Origin: Bacillus_BD oryzisoli
GTDB lineage: Bacteria; Bacillota; Bacilli; Bacillales; Cytobacillaceae
Direction of reading: 5' to 3'
DNA length: 64,000 nucleotides
Assembly: GCF_036670025.1 (NCBI RefSeq)
Contig: NZ_CP137640.1
Span: 1,770,001 to 1,834,000, forward strand
The translations under genes and the position numbers were made by a program. The first letter of the stretch is position 1, and every line of letters begins with the position of its first letter. The notes beneath the pieces are model-generated. The model had not been told where the DNA came from. It saw only the letters and a list, made by a program, of their open reading frames with translations, and ran no database searches. Below are positions 54,587 through 62,968 of this stretch, piece by piece.

Positions 54587-55939
54587 ATGGCATTTGAAGG
54601 TCTAGCCGACCGACTGCAAAGTACGATTCAAAAAATACGTGGTAAAGGCAAGGTCACGGAATCAGACGTTAAAGAAATGATGCGTGAGGTTCGCCTAGCT
54701 CTTTTAGAAGCCGATGTTAACTTCAAAGTTGTAAAGGATTTTGTTAAAAAGGTTAGCGAACGTTCTGTCGGTCAAGAAGTAATGAAAAGCTTAACACCGG
54801 GACAGCAAGTCATTAAGGTGGTTAAGGAAGAACTAACAGAACTAATGGGTGGAGAACAGAGTAAAATTGCTGTTGCAAATCGGCCGCCAACTGTCATTAT
54901 GATGGTCGGACTGCAGGGTGCCGGTAAAACAACAACAACGGGGAAGCTTGCAAACTTGCTTCGTAAGAAATATAACCGCAATCCAATGCTTGTTGCCGCT
55001 GATATTTACCGTCCTGCCGCAATTAAGCAGCTTGAAACGCTTGGAAAACAATTAAGTATGCCGGTTTTCTCGCTGGGAGACCAAGTGAGTCCTGTCGAAA
55101 TTGCCAAACAGGCTATCCAAAAGGCAAAAGAGGATCATCATGATTATGTTTTGATAGATACTGCCGGCCGTTTGCACGTTGATGAGGCATTAATGGATGA
55201 GCTCAAGCAAATAAAAGAGCTAACGAAACCGGATGAAATTTTTCTAGTTGTCGATGCTATGACCGGTCAGGATGCTGTAAATGTTGCTTCTAGTTTTAAT
55301 GAGCAGCTTGGCTTAACAGGTGTAGTCTTAACAAAGCTTGATGGTGATACTCGCGGCGGTGCAGCGCTCTCTATTCGTTCTGTTACCAACACACCGATCA
55401 AATTCGTTGGTCTTGGGGAAAAAATGGATGCAATTGAACCGTTCCATCCTGAAAGAATGGCCTCACGAATTCTTGGCATGGGTGATGTACTGACGCTGAT
55501 AGAAAAAGCGCAGGCAAACGTTGATGAGGAAAAAGCGAGGGAATTGGAACAAAAGATGCGCACAGCCTCTTTTACGTTTGATGATTTTCTCGAACAGCTT
55601 GGCCAGGTCCGCAACATGGGGCCTCTTGACGAGCTGTTAAAGATGATGCCCGGAGCGAACAAAATAAAAGGCTTAAATAATCTGCAAATTGACGATAAAC
55701 AGATTGCCCATGTGGAGGCAATTATTAAGTCGATGACAAAGCAGGAAAAAATTCAGCCTGAAATGATTAATGCTAGCCGGCGGAAACGAATTGCAAAAGG
55801 AAGCGGTACTTCTGTTCCAGAGGTCAATCGATTGCTTAAGCAATTTGAGGATATGAAAAAAATGATGAAGCAAATGGCGGGTATGCAGCAAAAAGGCAAG
55901 AAAAAAGGCGGTTTCAAATTCCCGTTTAAACCGTTTTAA
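54587..55939 (+). CDS. ffh: Signal recognition particle protein Ffh
   Basis: Encodes 450 aa. The N domain (about 1-95) and the G domain (GLQGAGKTTTTGKLA, DTAGRLHVD, TKLDGDTRGG) are followed by the Met-rich M domain (about 300-450), ending KKMMKQMAGMQQ and a basic tail. The M domain binds 4.5S RNA and signal peptides. Confidence 0.98.
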   Translation: MAFEGLADRLQSTIQKIRGKGKVTESDVKEMMREVRLALLEADVNFKVVKDFVKKVSERSVGQEVMKSLTPGQQVIKVVKEELTELMGGEQSKIAVANRPPTVIMMVGLQGAGKTTTTGKLANLLRKKYNRNPMLVAADIYRPAAIKQLETLGKQLSMPVFSLGDQVSPVEIAKQAIQKAKEDHHDYVLIDTAGRLHVDEALMDELKQIKELTKPDEIFLVVDAMTGQDAVNVASSFNEQLGLTGVVLTKLDGDTRGGAALSIRSVTNTPIKFVGLGEKMDAIEPFHPERMASRILGMGDVLTLIEKAQANVDEEKARELEQKMRTASFTFDDFLEQLGQVRNMGPLDELLKMMPGANKIKGLNNLQIDDKQIAHVEAIIKSMTKQEKIQPEMINASRRKRIAKGSGTSVPEVNRLLKQFEDMKKMMKQMAGMQQKGKKKGGFKFPFKPF

Positions 55940-55976
55940 TTTCTTGTGAAAACAGTTTTTACTAACTGACAAGAAA
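55940..55976. repeat. Inverted repeat after ffh without a T-run
   Basis: TTTCTTGT (55940-55947) and CAGTT (55953-55957) pair with AACTG and ACAAGAAA (55964-55976), leaving a 6-nt loop. The plus strand continues with A-rich rather than T-rich sequence, so it is not a standard terminator in either sense. Confidence 0.5.
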
Positions 55977-55982
55977 AAAGAC

Positions 55983-56011
55983 TTTACAAAGCTTTTAACA
56001 ATTGATAATAT
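55983..56011 (+). promoter_or_regulatory. Sigma-A promoter of rpsP
   Basis: TTTACA at 55983-55988 and TAATAT at 56006-56011 are spaced by 17 nt, 39 nt before rpsP. Confidence 0.72.
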
Positions 56012-56050
56012 ATTATCTTGTGTGAAACTATTCGGAGGTGCTAAATTATT

Positions 56051-56323
56051 ATGGCAGTAAAAATTCGTTTAAAGCGTATGGGAGCAAAAAAATCTCCTTT
56101 TTATCGTATCGTTGTAGCAGATTCTCGTTCTCCTCGTGATGGACGTTCTATTGAAACAGTAGGAACTTATAATCCGGTAACACAACCAGCGCAGGTTAAC
56201 ATTGACGAAGAACTTGCATTAAAATGGTTACAAAACGGTGCAAAACCATCTGATACAGTTCGTAACCTATTCTCACAACAAGGTATTATGGAGAAATTCC
56301 ATAATATCAAAAACGCTAAGTAA
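56051..56323 (+). CDS. rpsP: 30S ribosomal protein S16
   Basis: Encodes 90 aa. The bS16 signature MAVKIRLKRMGAKKSPFYRI is at the N-terminus. A GGAGGTG site lies upstream. It heads rpsP-khpA, with ylqD-rimM-trmD-rplS following. Confidence 0.97.
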   Translation: MAVKIRLKRMGAKKSPFYRIVVADSRSPRDGRSIETVGTYNPVTQPAQVNIDEELALKWLQNGAKPSDTVRNLFSQQGIMEKFHNIKNAK

Positions 56324-56332
56324 TTCTTCTGA

Positions 56333-56569
56333 ATGATGAAGGATCTTATCGAAACGATTGTAAAACCCCTTGTTGACTATCCGGATGATGTTCAAGTGAA
56401 TGTCCTTGAAGAGGATAATCGAATCACCTATCAGCTTTCCGTCAACAAACAAGATATGGGGAAAGTGATCGGCAAGCAGGGCCGGGTTGCCAAAGCGATA
56501 CGAACAGTAGTATATGCGGCAGCAACAACGAACCTGCAAAAAAAAGCTTTTTTAGAAATCAAAGAGTAA
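56333..56569 (+). CDS. khpA: KhpA (YlqC), KH-domain RNA-binding protein
   Basis: Encodes 78 aa. A single type-II KH domain carries the GxxG loop GKQG (47-50) within MGKVIGKQGRVAKAI. KhpA partners KhpB in RNA binding and affects cell division in streptococci. The start ATG (56333, or the adjacent 56336) has no obvious ribosome binding site, so translation may depend on coupling to rpsP 9 nt upstream. Confidence 0.92.
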   Translation: MMKDLIETIVKPLVDYPDDVQVNVLEEDNRITYQLSVNKQDMGKVIGKQGRVAKAIRTVVYAAATTNLQKKAFLEIKE

Positions 56570-56620
56570 TTTCAATGACGGTTTTCGCTTTTATACTGCT
56601 AAGACCGTCGGTAAGCAAAA

Positions 56621-56657
56621 TTAGCGCAAGTGCCATTTTAGGCTCCTGCGCTTTTTT
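56621..56657 (+). terminator. Terminator after khpA, possibly derived from a repeat
   Basis: AGCGCAAGTGCC pairs with GGCTCCTGCGCT (two mismatches) around a 7-nt loop, then TTTTTT. The arms resemble the ends of the 21.1-kb hairpin element (AGCGCAAGC and CTTGCGCT), so a repeat may have been co-opted as a terminator. Confidence 0.7.
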
Positions 56658-56765
56658 AACATAGTTTAACATTCACCTTGTACATATCATGAATAGACTA
56701 AGAACAGCTTAGCTTCGCTTTTCTTTTCTTGTACCATAACTTATAGTATGATAGGGGGCGCTTAA

Positions 56766-57152
56766 ATGAAGCTTGTACAATCAGTTGTTGTCAAGCAGGT
56801 ATTAACAGAAAAAAGTAAAGGCGAACTGCAAAAGAAATATCATACGAGTCTTGAACAGCTGCAAAAAGAATGTGATCAACTGCGTTTTGAACTAAAAAAA
56901 CTAGAAAAGTCGAAAAAGTTCCAGCAGCACAGTTTGAAAGTTCAATTTGATAAAGAAATTCAAAGCAGGCTGGAAAAGGCTAAACTTATTGAGTTTCAAT
57001 TAGAACAATTACATATGCTACCTATTGGGAGTGAAATAAAAGAATCGGAAGTACAGGCATTGGTTGAGGTCAACGAGGGCGACCGGTGGAGCGAGCTGGT
57101 ACAAAGAAGAACAATCGTTGTTAAGGATGATATCGTGATTGAAATACGTTAG
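56766..57152 (+). CDS. ylqD: YlqD-family protein
   Basis: Encodes 128 aa. The centre (about 20-85) is a strongly charged coiled coil (LQKEC, LKKLEKSKKF, SRLEKAKLIEFQLEQL). The C-terminus forms a short beta region (VNEGDRWSELVQRRTIVVKDD). No function is known for the family. A GGGGGCG site precedes the ATG. It lies 14 nt before rimM. Confidence 0.88.
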   Translation: MKLVQSVVVKQVLTEKSKGELQKKYHTSLEQLQKECDQLRFELKKLEKSKKFQQHSLKVQFDKEIQSRLEKAKLIEFQLEQLHMLPIGSEIKESEVQALVEVNEGDRWSELVQRRTIVVKDDIVIEIR

Positions 57153-57166
57153 AGGTGAGGATTCAA

Positions 57167-57682
57167 ATGGAGAAATGGTTTAATGTTGGAAAAATTGTTA
57201 ATACGCACGGAATCAAAGGTGAAGTACGTGTGATTTCTAAAACGGATTTTGCTGATGAGCGATATAAAAAAGGGAATTCTTTATTTTTATTTATACAAGG
57301 TGAGGCTGAACCGGTTGAACTAATTGTGAAAACCCACCGTAACCATAAAAACTTTGATTTACTTTCTTTTGAAGGTTATGACGATATTAATCAAATTGAA
57401 AAATTTAAAGATGGTCTTCTAAAAGTTCCAGAAAGTCAGCTTAGAAAGCTTGATGAGGATGAATATTATTTCCATGAAATCATTGATTGCACGGTCATAA
57501 CGGATGAAGGCGAAGAAATTGGTAAAGTAAAGGAAATCCTCACCCCTGGAGCAAATGACGTTTGGGTAGTGAAGGGCAAAGGAAAAGAACAGTTGATCCC
57601 ATATATTGAGGATGTTGTGAAAGAAATTGATGTGAATGCAAAAAGAATAATTATTTCCCCGCTAGAGGGGCTGTTATCATGA
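57167..57682 (+). CDS. rimM: 16S rRNA processing protein RimM
   Basis: Encodes 171 aa. The N-terminal RimM domain starts with FNVGKIVNTHGIKGEVRV. A PRC-barrel C-terminus includes ILTPGANDVWVVKG and LIPYIEDVVKEID. It aids 30S assembly with S19. The ATG at 57167 follows AGAGGTGAGG; the GTG at 57155 lies inside that site. It overlaps trmD by 4 nt. Confidence 0.95.
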   Translation: MEKWFNVGKIVNTHGIKGEVRVISKTDFADERYKKGNSLFLFIQGEAEPVELIVKTHRNHKNFDLLSFEGYDDINQIEKFKDGLLKVPESQLRKLDEDEYYFHEIIDCTVITDEGEEIGKVKEILTPGANDVWVVKGKGKEQLIPYIEDVVKEIDVNAKRIIISPLEGLLS

Positions 57683-58440
57683 TGAAAATAGATGTTCTAA
57701 CCCTTTTTCCTGAAATGTTCCCAGGAGTACTTAATAATTCCATTTTAAAACGGGCAGAGGATATTAAAGCTGTTTCCTATCGGGTTGTCAATTTTCGTGA
57801 TTATGCTGATAACAAGCATCATACAGTGGATGATTATCCATATGGCGGGGGAGCCGGAATGGTGTTAAAACCGCAGCCGATTTTTGATGCAGTAGAGGAT
57901 TTAACAGCTCGTTCTGAAACTGAGAATCCGCGTGTGATATTGCTGTGTCCACAAGGGGCCCGCTATAATCAAAAGAAAGCGGAGGAATTAGCGCAGTCTG
58001 AGCATTTAATTTTTATCTGCGGGCATTATGAAGGCTATGATGAAAGAATCCGCGAACATGTTGTGACAGATGAAATTTCCATTGGGGATTTTGTGTTAAC
58101 GGGCGGCGAGCTGGGGGCGATGGTCATCATCGACAGTGTTGTACGGCTTCTTCCTGATGTACTTGGAAATGAACAGTCACATATGAAGGATTCCTTTAGT
58201 ACGGGTCTTTTGGAGCATCCACACTACACTCGTCCTGCTGATTTCCGGGATATGAAAGTCCCTGATGTTCTTCTCTCTGGAAATCACCGCTTAATTGACG
58301 AATGGCGTGCAAAGGAATCATTAAGGCGAACATTTATACGACGTCCTGATTTGCTGGAGGACTATTTATTAGATGATCAGCAAAAAAAGTGGCTGCAGGA
58401 ATTCGTGAAGGAACAGGAAACAAATCAAAAAGATAAGTAA
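57679..58440 (+). CDS. trmD: tRNA (guanine-37-N1)-methyltransferase
   Basis: Encodes 253 aa of a SPOUT-fold (trefoil-knot) enzyme that methylates G37 next to the anticodon and prevents frameshifting. Motifs are DVLTLFPEMF, DDYPYGGGAGMVLKPQPI, CGHYEGYDERI and SIGDFVLTGGELGAM. It may start at either of two tandem ATGs (57679 or 57682). The conserved order rimM-trmD-rplS is preserved. Confidence 0.97.
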   Translation: MMKIDVLTLFPEMFPGVLNNSILKRAEDIKAVSYRVVNFRDYADNKHHTVDDYPYGGGAGMVLKPQPIFDAVEDLTARSETENPRVILLCPQGARYNQKKAEELAQSEHLIFICGHYEGYDERIREHVVTDEISIGDFVLTGGELGAMVIIDSVVRLLPDVLGNEQSHMKDSFSTGLLEHPHYTRPADFRDMKVPDVLLSGNHRLIDEWRAKESLRRTFIRRPDLLEDYLLDDQQKKWLQEFVKEQETNQKDK

Positions 58441-58486
58441 TTCTCTGCAAGCAGGATAATTTTATTATCTGAAAATATAATAGCTA

Positions 58487-58515
58487 TTGAACTCATGTCT
58501 ATTATATGCTATTAT
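58487..58515 (+). promoter_or_regulatory. Sigma-A promoter of rplS
   Basis: TTGAAC at 58487-58492 and TATTAT at 58510-58515 are spaced by 17 nt. Confidence 0.7.
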
Positions 58516-58521
58516 AACTTT

Positions 58522-58624
58522 TGTGACTTAGACCAATGGGTTGAAGTCTTATAACGATGTTCCGCTGCAGTTAAGTAAATGATATTTTTTGTGCAAGAGC
58601 ATCTGTTGGAAGGAGTTGAAAACG
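58522..58624 (+). promoter_or_regulatory. Possible L19 leader RNA of rplS
   Basis: The promoter implies a leader of about 100 nt. It includes a hairpin (GACTTAGACC with GGGTTGAAGTC) and ends in GGAAGGAG. Bacillus rplS is known to carry an L19-type autoregulatory leader. I cannot confirm its consensus by eye. Confidence 0.45.
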
Positions 58625-58969
58625 ATGCATAAATTAATCGAAGAAATCACAAAAGAACAACTTCGTACTGATCTTCCTACATTCCGTCCTGGTGACACTG
58701 TGCGTGTACACGTAAAAGTTGTTGAAGGAACTCGTGAGCGTATTCAGGTATATGAAGGTGTTGTGATTAAGCGTCGTGGTGGTGGAATCAGCGAAACTTT
58801 CACAGTTCGTAAAGTTTCCTACGGAGTAGGCGTTGAGCGTACATTCCCTGTTCACACACCAAAAATTGCGAAGCTTGAAGTTATTCGTCGCGGTAAAGTC
58901 CGTCGTGCGAAACTTTACTATCTACGTAATCTACGTGGTAAAAAAGCTCGTATTAAAGAAATTCGATAA
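58625..58969 (+). CDS. rplS: 50S ribosomal protein L19
   Basis: Encodes 114 aa. The bL19 motifs FRPGDTVRVHVKV, YEGVVIKRRGGGISETFTVRK and YYLRNLRGKKARIKE are present. The ATG at 58625 follows GGAAGGAGTTG; a longer open frame from 58589 includes non-conserved residues. It is followed by a terminator before lepB. Confidence 0.97.
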   Translation: MHKLIEEITKEQLRTDLPTFRPGDTVRVHVKVVEGTRERIQVYEGVVIKRRGGGISETFTVRKVSYGVGVERTFPVHTPKIAKLEVIRRGKVRRAKLYYLRNLRGKKARIKEIR

Positions 58970-58982
58970 TAGAATCGACATC

Positions 58983-59012
58983 AAAAAGGAGCTTGGTAAC
59001 AGGCTCCTTTTT
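58983..59012 (+). terminator. Rho-independent terminator after rplS
   Basis: AAAAAGGAGC pairs with GGCTCCTTTTT around a loop of about 9 nt, ending in a T-run. Confidence 0.88.
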
Positions 59013-59106
59013 ATTGATTCTGACTCATTATTTTTATTTTTACATAAAAGTATTGTAAAATATAACAGAAGATATGAAAATATACCCGAGAATGGTGGGG
59101 ATTTCG

Positions 59107-59658
59107 TTGGCAAAGAAAAAAAATGAACTTTGGGAATGGATTAAGGCACTGGTTATCGCCGTATTATTAGCAGCAGTTATCCGTTATTTTTTATTTGCTC
59201 CAATCGTCGTAGATGGCCTTTCTATGATGCCGACGTTACATGATCAGGACAGAATGATTGTCAGCAAATTTAGTTATAAAATAGGTGAGCCTAAGCGTTT
59301 TGATATCATTGTGTTTCATGCACCTGAACAAAAAGATTACATAAAACGAGTAATCGGTCTTCCTGGTGATACCATTGAGTATAAGGATGACACTCTTTAC
59401 GTGAATGGAAAAGCCTATGAAGAACCGTATTTGGATGAATATAAAAAACAAGTGATTGATGGACCATTAACAGAGCCATTTACATTAGAAGAAAAAATTG
59501 GCCAGGCAACAGTTCCAGAAGGAGAATTATTTGTGATGGGTGATAATCGTCGTTTCAGCAAGGACAGCCGTCACATCGGTACCGTTCCAATGGAAAAAGT
59601 ATTAGGAAAAACAAGTGTCATTTATTGGCCTATAGAAGACGTACGGTTTATTAAGTAA
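59107..59658 (+). CDS. lepB: Type I signal peptidase
   Basis: Encodes 183 aa (Sip type). One N-terminal transmembrane anchor (about 10-30) is followed by the nucleophile Ser in VDGLSMMPTL and the general-base Lys in DYIKRVIGLPGD. Later boxes are VPEGELFVMGDNRRFSKDSR. It cleaves signal peptides of secreted proteins. The TTG start at 59107 follows GGTGGGG by 6 nt; an in-frame ATG at 59074 has no such site. It lies between rplS and rbgA, as in several Bacillus species though not in B. subtilis. Confidence 0.93.
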   Translation: MAKKKNELWEWIKALVIAVLLAAVIRYFLFAPIVVDGLSMMPTLHDQDRMIVSKFSYKIGEPKRFDIIVFHAPEQKDYIKRVIGLPGDTIEYKDDTLYVNGKAYEEPYLDEYKKQVIDGPLTEPFTLEEKIGQATVPEGELFVMGDNRRFSKDSRHIGTVPMEKVLGKTSVIYWPIEDVRFIK

Positions 59659-59693
59659 GCTGTGTTAAAGCGCAATATTGACTTTGGCCAGCT

Positions 59694-59816
59694 GGTTGAT
59701 TGTAGTGGAAGGCACGAAGACCCCTGCGGGAGAAGCGAGAAAGAAGAGACCCCGCAGACACAGAGTGTCGTGCACTCGGCGGTCGCGCGAAGTGCCTGGA
59801 ACGGAAATCAACAACC
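59694..59816. repeat. Intergenic repeat with terminal inverted repeats
   Basis: About 123 nt between lepB and rbgA, bounded by GGTTGATT and AATCAACAACC. It includes GTGGAAGGCACGAAGACCCCTG near the left and GTGCCTGGAACGGAAATC near the right, plus CCTGCGGG and CCCCGCAG arms that pair. I recognise this as a repeat type common between genes in Bacillaceae genomes. It is GC-richer than its surroundings. Confidence 0.72.
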
Positions 59817-59857
59817 ATGTTTCAATGAGTCATTAAGTAAACAGGAGGTTTTGTAAT

Positions 59858-60721
59858 TTGACAATTCAATGGTTTCCCGGGCATATGGCCAAAGCCAGAA
59901 GACAAGTAACAGAAAAGTTAAAGCTCATAGATATCATTTTTGAATTGGTAGATGCCCGGATTCCTCTTTCATCCCGCAATCCGATGATTGATGAAATTAT
60001 TCAGCATAAGCCAAGGCTGGTGCTATTGAATAAAGCTGATATGGCAGATAAAGCCATTACAAAGGAATGGGTGGAATACTTTCAAAAGCAGGGGATAAAA
60101 GCGTTAGCCATAAACTCCCAGGCTGGATCAGGGATGAAGGAAATCGTCTCTGCAGCACAGGAAATTTTAAAGGAAAAGTTTGACAGAATGAAAGCTAAAG
60201 GTGTAAAGCCTCGGGCAATCAGAGCTATGATCGTAGGGATTCCCAATGTGGGAAAATCAACGTTAATTAACCGCTTAGCAAAGAAAAATATTGCGAAAAC
60301 AGGAAATACGCCAGGTGTAACGAAAGCCCAGCAATGGATTAAAGTTGGCAAAGAACTTGAACTATTGGACACACCAGGAATCCTGTGGCCAAAATTTGAA
60401 GATCAAGAGGTTGGTTTAAAACTGGCATTAACCGGGGCAATCAAAGATGCCATCTTAAACCTCCACGATGTTGCGATCTATGCCATCCGCTTTCTAGAAA
60501 AAAATTATCCAAATCGATTTAAAGAACGTTTTCATATTGAAGAATTTCCCGAAGATATCGTTGAATTTTTCGATATTATTGGTAAACAGCGAGGCTGTTT
60601 ACTTGGAAAAGGTGAGATTGACTACGACAAAGTGACGGAGCTTATTATTCGTGAGATTCGAACGGAAAAATTGGGTGCTCTTTCATTTGAACGCCCTGAA
60701 ATAACGATCACGGAAGACTAA
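59858..60721 (+). CDS. rbgA: Ribosome biogenesis GTPase RbgA (YlqF)
   Basis: Encodes 287 aa of a circularly permuted GTPase needed for late 50S assembly. The N-terminus TIQWFPGHMAKARR is invariant. G4 (NKAD, 58-61) precedes G1 (GIPNVGKSTLINRL), and G3 is DTPGILWP. A C-terminal ANTAR-like helical domain follows. The start is TTG with AGGAGG about 8-12 nt upstream. Confidence 0.97.
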   Translation: MTIQWFPGHMAKARRQVTEKLKLIDIIFELVDARIPLSSRNPMIDEIIQHKPRLVLLNKADMADKAITKEWVEYFQKQGIKALAINSQAGSGMKEIVSAAQEILKEKFDRMKAKGVKPRAIRAMIVGIPNVGKSTLINRLAKKNIAKTGNTPGVTKAQQWIKVGKELELLDTPGILWPKFEDQEVGLKLALTGAIKDAILNLHDVAIYAIRFLEKNYPNRFKERFHIEEFPEDIVEFFDIIGKQRGCLLGKGEIDYDKVTELIIREIRTEKLGALSFERPEITITED

Positions 60722-60734
60722 GGAATACGAATCT

Positions 60735-60776
60735 AAAAATCAAGACTATTGGGTGGATATGAGTCTTGATTTTTTT
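60735..60776 (+). terminator. Rho-independent terminator after rbgA
   Basis: AAATCAAGACT pairs with AGTCTTGATTT around a 14-nt loop, ending in a T-run. Confidence 0.85.
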
Positions 60777-60831
60777 GCTTTTTTACCGATATATATTATG
60801 AAAAAATAAAAGATTTTAGGGGTAGATTTAG

Positions 60832-61599
60832 TTGAAGTTGACAATTAAGGAGATCGAACAAAAGCTGGGTACGATAAAGGATGAAAAGGATGATTTCTTT
60901 AGACAACTTCAGAAGGATGAGCGAAAAGGTGTTCAAGCGATTGTAAAAAAATGGCAACGTTTGCGTGAGCTGCGTCAATTACAGCATGAGAAGTTTATCA
61001 ACATGACTGTATATGAACGAAAATATCGGCAGGAAGGCTATCAATTGATCGCCGGAATCGATGAGGTAGGCAGAGGACCGCTTGCTGGGCCAGTCGTTGC
61101 ATCTGCTGTAATTCTGCCTCATGACTTTTATCTGCCGGGCATTGACGACTCAAAAAAACTAAATGAGCAAAAACGCGAGCAGTTTTACACGCAAATAAAA
61201 GAAGCAGCACTAGCAGTTGGACTTGGTATCATTGATAATGATGAAATTGATCGTTTAAATATATTTGCAGCCACCAAAAAGGCGATGTCGCTGGCCATTT
61301 CACAGCTTGAGCCAAAACCTGATTTTCTTCTGATTGATGCCGTAAAGCTTGATATACCGTACCAGCAGGAGCCCATTATTAAAGGTGATGGACTAAGTAT
61401 TTCCATTGCAGCCGCATCTATTGTGGCAAAGGTAACACGTGACCGTATATTAAAGGATTATGACCAAGAATACCCTAATTACGGCTTTGCCAATCACGCA
61501 GGCTATGGCACAAAAGAACATTTAGAAGCTATTCGAACCTATGGAATTACACCCATACATCGAAAAAGCTTTTCACCAATAAAGGAATACATATCTTGA
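60832..61599 (+). CDS. rnhB: Ribonuclease HII
   Basis: Encodes 255 aa. It cuts RNA in RNA-DNA hybrids and removes misincorporated ribonucleotides. The catalytic acidic motif AGIDEVGRGPLAGPVVA is intact, with LLIDAVKLD and the GYGTKEHLEAI block. It has the N-terminal extension (about 70 residues) typical of Bacillus RnhB. The start is TTG after TAGGGGTAG. Confidence 0.95.
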   Translation: MKLTIKEIEQKLGTIKDEKDDFFRQLQKDERKGVQAIVKKWQRLRELRQLQHEKFINMTVYERKYRQEGYQLIAGIDEVGRGPLAGPVVASAVILPHDFYLPGIDDSKKLNEQKREQFYTQIKEAALAVGLGIIDNDEIDRLNIFAATKKAMSLAISQLEPKPDFLLIDAVKLDIPYQQEPIIKGDGLSISIAAASIVAKVTRDRILKDYDQEYPNYGFANHAGYGTKEHLEAIRTYGITPIHRKSFSPIKEYIS

Positions 61600-61609
61600 G
61601 GGTGACAGC

Positions 61610-62968
61610 ATGAATAGGATCAGCAATTTATTAGCGAGACTGAATCATAACAAAACTGTATCAGATATCAAAGCAGCTTCTTTTCAGCCAGGACAGATAT
61701 TGAACGGGAAAATTATAAAGCTGTTTCCTAATGGCATAGCCTCGCTGCAGGTTGGATCGCAAAAGATTGTCGCTCAATTGGAAGCTTCATTAGAAGCCAA
61801 TCAGCGATACTGGTTCCAAGTTCAGCCTGGTGTCGGAAAAGTCAAACTAAAGGTACTAGTTTCAGCTTCTGAGCATGAGAAGACTGGAGATGAATCCCTC
61901 TCCTCGTTATTAAAGGGTCTGCATATTCCTATTAATGCGGAAAATATGAAAATCACTCGCTACTTACTAAAGGAACAGCTTCCAGTTCATAAAGAAATGA
62001 TTGAGCAGGCAGCTGCTTGGTTGAAAGTGCCGCCATTTGCAGCGGCTGGTTTAGAGGCAGTCAAACAGATGGTTAAAAGACAGCTGCCTATGACAATGGC
62101 AACCTTTCAGGCAGTTGCATCTGCAATGGACTCTCACTCGCTGACAGAAAATCTTGAAACATTAGGCCGGCTATTGCATACTGGGGTATTATCAAACACC
62201 GGTCAGCAATTAGCATCTTTCATAAAGGAGTTCATTCCAAATGCAGCTGAGCAAAACACTGTAATGATTCCAAAAGAGGATATGACTGGAAAAAAACAAT
62301 TAGGAAAAGTGAAGGATGATTTATTGTTTAATCCTGCTTCTTTTGTGAACCATATCAAAGAACTGGTTCAACGAATTGGTTATACGTACGAGCATGATGT
62401 AATAGAATTTTTGCAGGTTCTATCAGATGATCGCTTCGATTCGACTACGTTAAAGTCTCTATTGTTGAATTATATTAGAGAAGAACCGGCAGGGCCTGCA
62501 AGGGATACAGCGGAAGTGATTCTGCATAAAATCACGGGCCTGCAACTTCTTACGCAGGATTCTGTACCGATTGAACAATTTGCGCTCCAAATTCCGCTCC
62601 CACTGCCGCAAAAAACAGTGGACCTAACCATGCAATGGAGTGGAAGAAAACTGGATAATGGCCAAATCGATCCTGCCTATTGCCGGATATTATTTTATTT
62701 GGATCTTGAACAATTACAAGAAACGATGGTTGATTTGCAAGTGCAGAATCGAATTATTACGTTGACGATTGTGAATGACCATGACCATTTAAAAAAAATG
62801 AGTGCACCTTATATTGATATATTAAAGGAGAATTTACAGGCACTTAATTATACACTGTCATTTGTCCATTTCGTAAAACCGGCCGAGTATAAATTAAAAC
62901 AGGATAAAACCGCTTTGCCGGTTTATCATTCTAATAGTTATTATTCGGGAGTGGATATTCGTATATGA
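61610..62968 (+). CDS. ylqG: YlqG, FliK-like hook-length-control-domain protein
   Basis: Encodes 452 aa. The N-terminal region (about 25-85) is a beta-rich domain (GQILNGKIIKLFPNG, VAQLEASLEANQRYWFQV). The middle is helical. The C-terminal 100 residues look like the FliK C-terminal domain, with a pattern like RILFYLDLEQLQETMVDLQV followed by LKENLQALNYTLSFVHFV. FliK measures flagellar hook length and switches export specificity through FlhB. The following gene encodes an FlhB-C-like protein and overlaps it by 4 nt, which supports this reading. No other flagellar genes are nearby. The domain call is by eye. Confidence 0.62.
   Translation: MNRISNLLARLNHNKTVSDIKAASFQPGQILNGKIIKLFPNGIASLQVGSQKIVAQLEASLEANQRYWFQVQPGVGKVKLKVLVSASEHEKTGDESLSSLLKGLHIPINAENMKITRYLLKEQLPVHKEMIEQAAAWLKVPPFAAAGLEAVKQMVKRQLPMTMATFQAVASAMDSHSLTENLETLGRLLHTGVLSNTGQQLASFIKEFIPNAAEQNTVMIPKEDMTGKKQLGKVKDDLLFNPASFVNHIKELVQRIGYTYEHDVIEFLQVLSDDRFDSTTLKSLLLNYIREEPAGPARDTAEVILHKITGLQLLTQDSVPIEQFALQIPLPLPQKTVDLTMQWSGRKLDNGQIDPAYCRILFYLDLEQLQETMVDLQVQNRIITLTIVNDHDHLKKMSAPYIDILKENLQALNYTLSFVHFVKPAEYKLKQDKTALPVYHSNSYYSGVDIRI

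Noticed and set aside
59662..59856. 64-aa plus-strand open frame between lepB and rbgA
   Set aside because: It runs through the intergenic repeat, is Cys/Arg-rich without a ribosome binding site, and looks like translated repeat.
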